The notes beneath the pieces are model-generated. The model was given only the letters and a program-made list of their open reading frames with translations, ran no database searches and was not told where the DNA came from. A program made the translations under genes and the position numbers. A DNA stretch of 25,000 nucleotides from Chrysomallon squamiferum. Its lineage: Eukaryota > Mollusca > Gastropoda > Neomphalida > Peltospiridae. Below are positions 20,921-25,000 of the stretch, piece by piece. Each line of letters starts with the position of its first letter. The first letter of the stretch is position 1. The stretch lies in assembly GCA_012295275.1 (NCBI GenBank), contig CM022674.1:2785742-2810741 (forward strand). The letters run 5' to 3'.

Positions 20921-22605
20921 AATTTTCGAATAAAGTCCAGTACTTTTCATAAAACAGCAAACTTGTTGTTTCGATTATTTTTTTCCACTATTATGTTTGT
21001 TGTTTTTTTTAAATTTGTCAATCCTAACATTAGTTAAAAACAAAAGCTGGTAGAAGCAAACAGTGTTCGTTTATTCTTGTCTCACGAGTATTTTAATCAG
21101 TCGACATTCCATTTACAAACCAGCATAAACTTCTTTAAGTGAGGATATTCGCAGAACGTGCTGGTCCTCATATCAATATCACTCAATCGATTGGGCGAAA
21201 AACAACCTTTGCGTTACTGATAACCAAAGCAGTTGTAGGCTGCTTTTACAAATCTTTCGTTTCGTAAAGGTAAAAAGAAAGAAAGAAAATAAAAAAAAAA
21301 AGAAAAAGAATCCGGATATTGTTGGAACTCTTTTGTTTGCGGAAGGCGATTCTGGATTTATTCCAATGACTGAGAGAACTCTTTTATTGAAAGAGGTTTG
21401 AAAATGAGCGCTGGAGAAGCTGTTAATTATGTTGTCGGATCAAGAACTGGTTAATACGTTTTGATGAACGACTTCTAGGTGAAGCGATTAAAGTAAGTTA
21501 TTAATATTTACGTTTATTTATAATTTGCTATACGGTGTTAAAAAAAAAAAAAAAATCTTGTTTAGACTACATTGCTACTGGTTTTGTTGTTGTTGTTTCT
21601 TCTTGCTCTTGTTTTTTTTTTTTTTTCCTATTTGTTATTGTCGTTACTGTTGTCATCATAACGGAATCAGAAAAAAAGCCTCCTGCATTATCATTAAAAA
21701 ATAACAAGAATAAACGATTAACAAAATGTTGTCGGTACAACGTATTAAATCATAAATACAAAAACTCAGCGAGCGACCAAGAAACGAAAGGAGAATTTAT
21801 TATTTAGTGCATCACAACTTCAGCCTGTCTGTCGTCTTTCACTTAAACCGAATTCGTTTTTATCCATCTCGGCCGCTAAATCTACATTTGCTTTTATTGA
21901 ACGTTGTTACTGAGGTCGTAAACCGACAGTGATTGTGAACAAAACTACTTCTTGGCAGTGATGTAGAGATTTTTTAACTGCAGATTGGTAGCCGGAGATA
22001 TTGCACGTGTTTCGTGATAAACTGTTCGGTTTAATGGCGATCGTCGTCTTAAATCGTGCACGTGTTTGCCGTTAGCGCGTCACTTTTAGCGGTGACGTCC
22101 TTCACCTTTCGTCGAATTAAGAGTGATTAAGTAGGAACAGAAGCGAATAGTTTTCTCTAACTGTGTCCAGTTAATCGTTTTCGATGGACATCGATTGCTG
22201 GGCTTGTAAATCTTGCCATGATAGGCCACCGAGAAACAGACGACGTAAACAAGACGAAACTTTTCGAAACAGGTGTGAGTGCGTTTTGATGAATGTGATT
22301 GTGTCGACGTTAAACAGTTAATTAGTAAGAACAGTGTAATAGTAATTAGCAGGAGATGACCGGGAAACGAAACCAAGAGTAAATTTTGGTTAAAGACGTG
22401 TAGAAATTTCTTATCCATTCAGCTAAAACTATTGTGTTAGTTTTGAAAGAAAAGAAATGTGGTATTTTCTGCAAAGGAACATTTAAAAGCGTACTGTAAA
22501 TAAAATACATACGTGGATGAACATAAACAAAGAGAAAGATTATAAGAAACGAATACACAACCAAATTATAACAAAATAAATAAATTAATGTAATATATAT
22601 ACAAA
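20921..22605. other. Longest unique region of the window
   Basis: About 1.7 kb with few simple repeats: GAAA-rich patch 21266-21310, A15 near 21541, T13 near 21614. An ATG at 21414 begins a 14-codon frame (MSAGEAVNYVVGSRTG) that stops, without a good splice donor. A CpG-rich stretch is listed separately. Minus-strand frames of 100-110 codons at 22086-22648 lack any recognisable domain. Confidence 0.6.
21990..22115. promoter_or_regulatory. CpG-dense stretch with paired E-boxes and CRE-like site (candidate)
   Basis: About sixteen CpG dinucleotides lie in roughly 125 bases, far denser than the surroundings. GCACGTGTTT occurs twice, at 22013 and 22058, each a CACGTG E-box with the same 3' context. 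TGACGTC at 22093-22099 is seven-eighths of a CRE. Together these suggest a promoter or enhancer; no exon is visible beside it. Confidence 0.35.
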
Positions 22606-22674
22606 TCCATACACAGAGACACACACACACACACATATATATAAACATAACGAATACCTGCAGTTTTCAAACAT

Positions 22675-22722
<48 letters not shown>

Positions 22723-22767
22723 TTTTTTTCGATGTATGTATATGCGTACATTGTGTGTATACACGTT

Positions 22768-22806
<39 letters not shown>

Positions 22807-22812
22807 ACACAC
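22606..22812. repeat. Three (CA)n tracts with (TA)n between
   Basis: CA at 22618-22635, 22677-22709 and 22769-22812, with TA runs and short unique linkers. TTCAAACA occurs directly before the second and third CA tracts (22656 and 22765 regions), hinting at duplication of a CA tract with its flank. Confidence 0.95.
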
Positions 22813-22848
22813 AATAAATTAATTCTCATAGGCATTATGTGTCCTCAG

Positions 22849-22928
22849 AGATACGTAATCTTTCCTAGAAGTACATTTATTTCATCCAATGAAACGAAAC
22901 CACCATCACGATCTATATTCAATTATTG
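22849..22928 (+). other. Candidate small internal exon, weak
   Basis: GTGTCCTCAG precedes and GTGAGT follows (donor at 22929). The 80-base interval is open in phase 0 and begins RYVIFPRSTFISSNETKPPS. The upstream polypyrimidine context is poor. I do not recognise the peptide, and such acceptor-donor pairs arise by chance. Confidence 0.13.
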
Positions 22929-23193
22929 GTGAGTTACGCTTAACGTTTGTTTAAACTCGTGTGTTATTTACACAGTCTCCTGATGTGAACGATAACATCA
23001 TGTTTGTTTGCCTAGAGAAAATGCAGAAAAAATGTGTTGATTATTTATTTCCAGTCCACAACAGATTCTTTTTCTCTTTATTTTTTTGTTTTCTTCTACT
23101 CCCTACAGCGATATTAAGTCGCTGAAAGCAAATAAAACGTTCAAGACGAATAATTACCTAGGCTAGTCGAAACACACAATAAGCGCTTATTTT

Positions 23194-23194
<1 letters not shown>
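22929..23194. other. Unique AT-rich spacer, nothing recognised
   Basis: Non-repetitive apart from T-rich patches near 23068-23095. Confidence 0.6.

Positions 23195-23256
<62 letters not shown>
23195..23256. repeat. (CA)31
   Basis: 62 nt of uninterrupted CA followed by GACAG and AAAAG. Confidence 0.98.
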
Positions 23257-23912
<656 letters not shown>

Positions 23913-24275
23913 CAGCTCGTATCTGTCTCTTGGTCTGCTGGCTGTTTGTCGCAGTTTGTGTTCTTCTTGCTCGAGGTGTGTGGTATTTATCTACTTTTTG
24001 ATCGACGTAAGAACGGACAGAAAATACAACATAACTCTTCACCATCGCGCCTCCGGGGTGACTTCTGTTTCAAAATGGCCGTTTGTCGTCTGCGTTAGAT
24101 TGCGATCAAAGGTTAAAAACATTTTTCTGTAAGAAGACAGATTAAGAAGGTCAGGAATATTAAGGGACAAGAAACTCAAAGATGTAAAAAAAAAAAAAAA
24201 AAAAAAAAACGTCGTTAGAAATGATGAATTTTAAATGAAGTGATTTCATAAAAAGAGAAAAAAAACTAAATCTGC
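23913..24275. other. Unique spacer with A23 run and regulatory-type motifs
   Basis: Moderately G+C-rich for this window, with CATCGCGCCTCCGGGG near 24044. AAAATGGCCG (24072-24081) resembles a YY1 site and GATCAAAGG (24104-24112) a TCF/LEF site. An A run occupies about 24187-24209. No coding frame recognised. Confidence 0.5.
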
Positions 24276-24590
<315 letters not shown>

Positions 24591-24639
24591 CAAACACGTA
24601 TGTAATACACACACACTTAGATGGAGAGAAATTCAGTGG

Positions 24640-24641
<2 letters not shown>

Positions 24642-24674
<33 letters not shown>
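24642..24674. repeat. A33 run
   Basis: 33 consecutive A followed by TATATT. Confidence 0.97.
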
Positions 24675-24678
<4 letters not shown>

Positions 24679-24689
24679 TTCGATTTTAT

Positions 24690-24912
24690 ATCAGCCACAT
24701 GTTCTGTTATGTCTGAAAGATGGCAGCTTCCAGCAAAGTGTGTGGCAGCCCGTGTGTTTTTTTTATCAGTGAATTTCGCCAAATTGGCCCTCGTCTGCCG
24801 TCAAGATTTGTTTCCTTCGGAACAACGCTATAATGTGGACGTCAGAGCCGCATGTATAGCTCGCACCCTGAATTTCAATTATGCATAATTATCGTGGGAT
24901 TAACAGGTGCAA
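24690..24912. promoter_or_regulatory. Candidate conserved non-coding element
   Basis: About 220 bases with no simple repeat apart from T8, balanced composition and a dense right end. That end has a 14-bp perfect palindrome AATTATGCATAATT (24877-24890), containing ATGCATAAT (POU-type) and two TAATT homeodomain cores, then GGATTA (24897-24902, Otx/Pitx-type) and CAGGTG (24904-24909, E-box). GGACGTCAG (24838) is CRE-like. No frame is open for long. Character resembles deeply conserved developmental enhancers, but conservation itself cannot be seen from one sequence. Confidence 0.4.
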
Positions 24913-24913
24913 G

Positions 24914-24970
24914 GTCTGTCTGTGTGTGTGTGTGTATGTGTGTATGTATGTGTGTCTGTGTGTGTGTGTT
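24914..24970. repeat. Imperfect (GT)n
   Basis: GT with GTAT and GTCT variants close to the right edge. Confidence 0.95.
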
Positions 24971-25000
24971 TGGATGCATTCGGCATAGATAAACAGCAAC

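Noticed and set aside
20814-20933. Acidic Asp/Glu-rich reading frame ending in TAA
   Set aside because: Lies in a decayed GAT triplet field, has no start codon, an in-frame stop at 20811 and a phase change upstream.

Overview
This window holds no protein-coding gene that I can defend. It looks like intergenic or intronic DNA from a large, AT-rich animal genome. The evidence is: introns or spacers without sustained coding; dense di-, tri-, tetra- and pentanucleotide microsatellites of many classes (CT/GA, CA/GT, TA, AAT, AAC, GTA, GATA/GACA, CCATA); long mononucleotide A and T runs; and minisatellites. The mix of very long (CT)n and (CA)n tracts with degraded GTA/ACT triplet repeats is most reminiscent of a mollusc, especially a coleoid cephalopod such as an octopus. 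That assignment is inference from overall texture, not from a marker gene. Nothing looks bacterial or viral: no operons, no Shine-Dalgarno-led genes, no CRISPR array.

Layout. 1-430: a decayed (CT)n/(CTAT)n block and a CA tract. 434-1990: mostly unique sequence with a perfect DR1 nuclear-receptor-type site and an old ~123-bp tandem duplication. 2000-5000: microsatellites (CA, TA, CT, ATT, AATA, GATA/GACA) and a ~700-bp degraded GTA triplet field. 5640-5770: a (CT)53 tract. 6201-6840: ten exact-length 64-bp minisatellite units with internal 32- and 16-bp periodicity. 6960-7290: unique sequence with an RFX-type X-box. 7500-11340: repeats alternating with unique AT-rich spacer. 11341-11843: a composite microsatellite locus that is duplicated and then inverted, making a ~410-bp palindrome. 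11850-12950: mainly unique sequence with two full CRE octamers and an NRF1-like site. 12950-13920: poly(A)/poly(T) and AAT tracts, ending in a 65-nt A run. 14112-14193: a possible small 5' coding exon. 14346-15197: two adjacent pentanucleotide-derived arrays, CCATA and a 60/120-bp higher-order repeat. 16640-16720: a degenerate tRNA-like (SINE) head. 16843-17820: about 1 kb of GA then CA tracts. 18130-18840: a second GTA triplet field. 19360-20920: ATT, CT/GA and GAT tracts around unique sequence. 20920-22610: unique, with a CpG- and E-box-rich stretch near 22000-22110. 22610-24600: CA, GT and very long CT tracts. 24690-24912: unique sequence that reads like a conserved non-coding regulatory element, with homeodomain/POU-, Otx- and E-box-type sites.

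Most long open frames here are products of stop-free dinucleotide, triplet or pentanucleotide repeats and should not be annotated as genes. The more interesting content is structural (hierarchical growth of microsatellites into minisatellites, and an inverted composite repeat) and possibly regulatory (full CRE octamers above chance, X-box, DR1, and the right-edge element). If this is a cephalopod, it would fit regulatory DNA scattered in a large, repeat-rich gene desert or intron, but the sequence alone does not show which gene is served.
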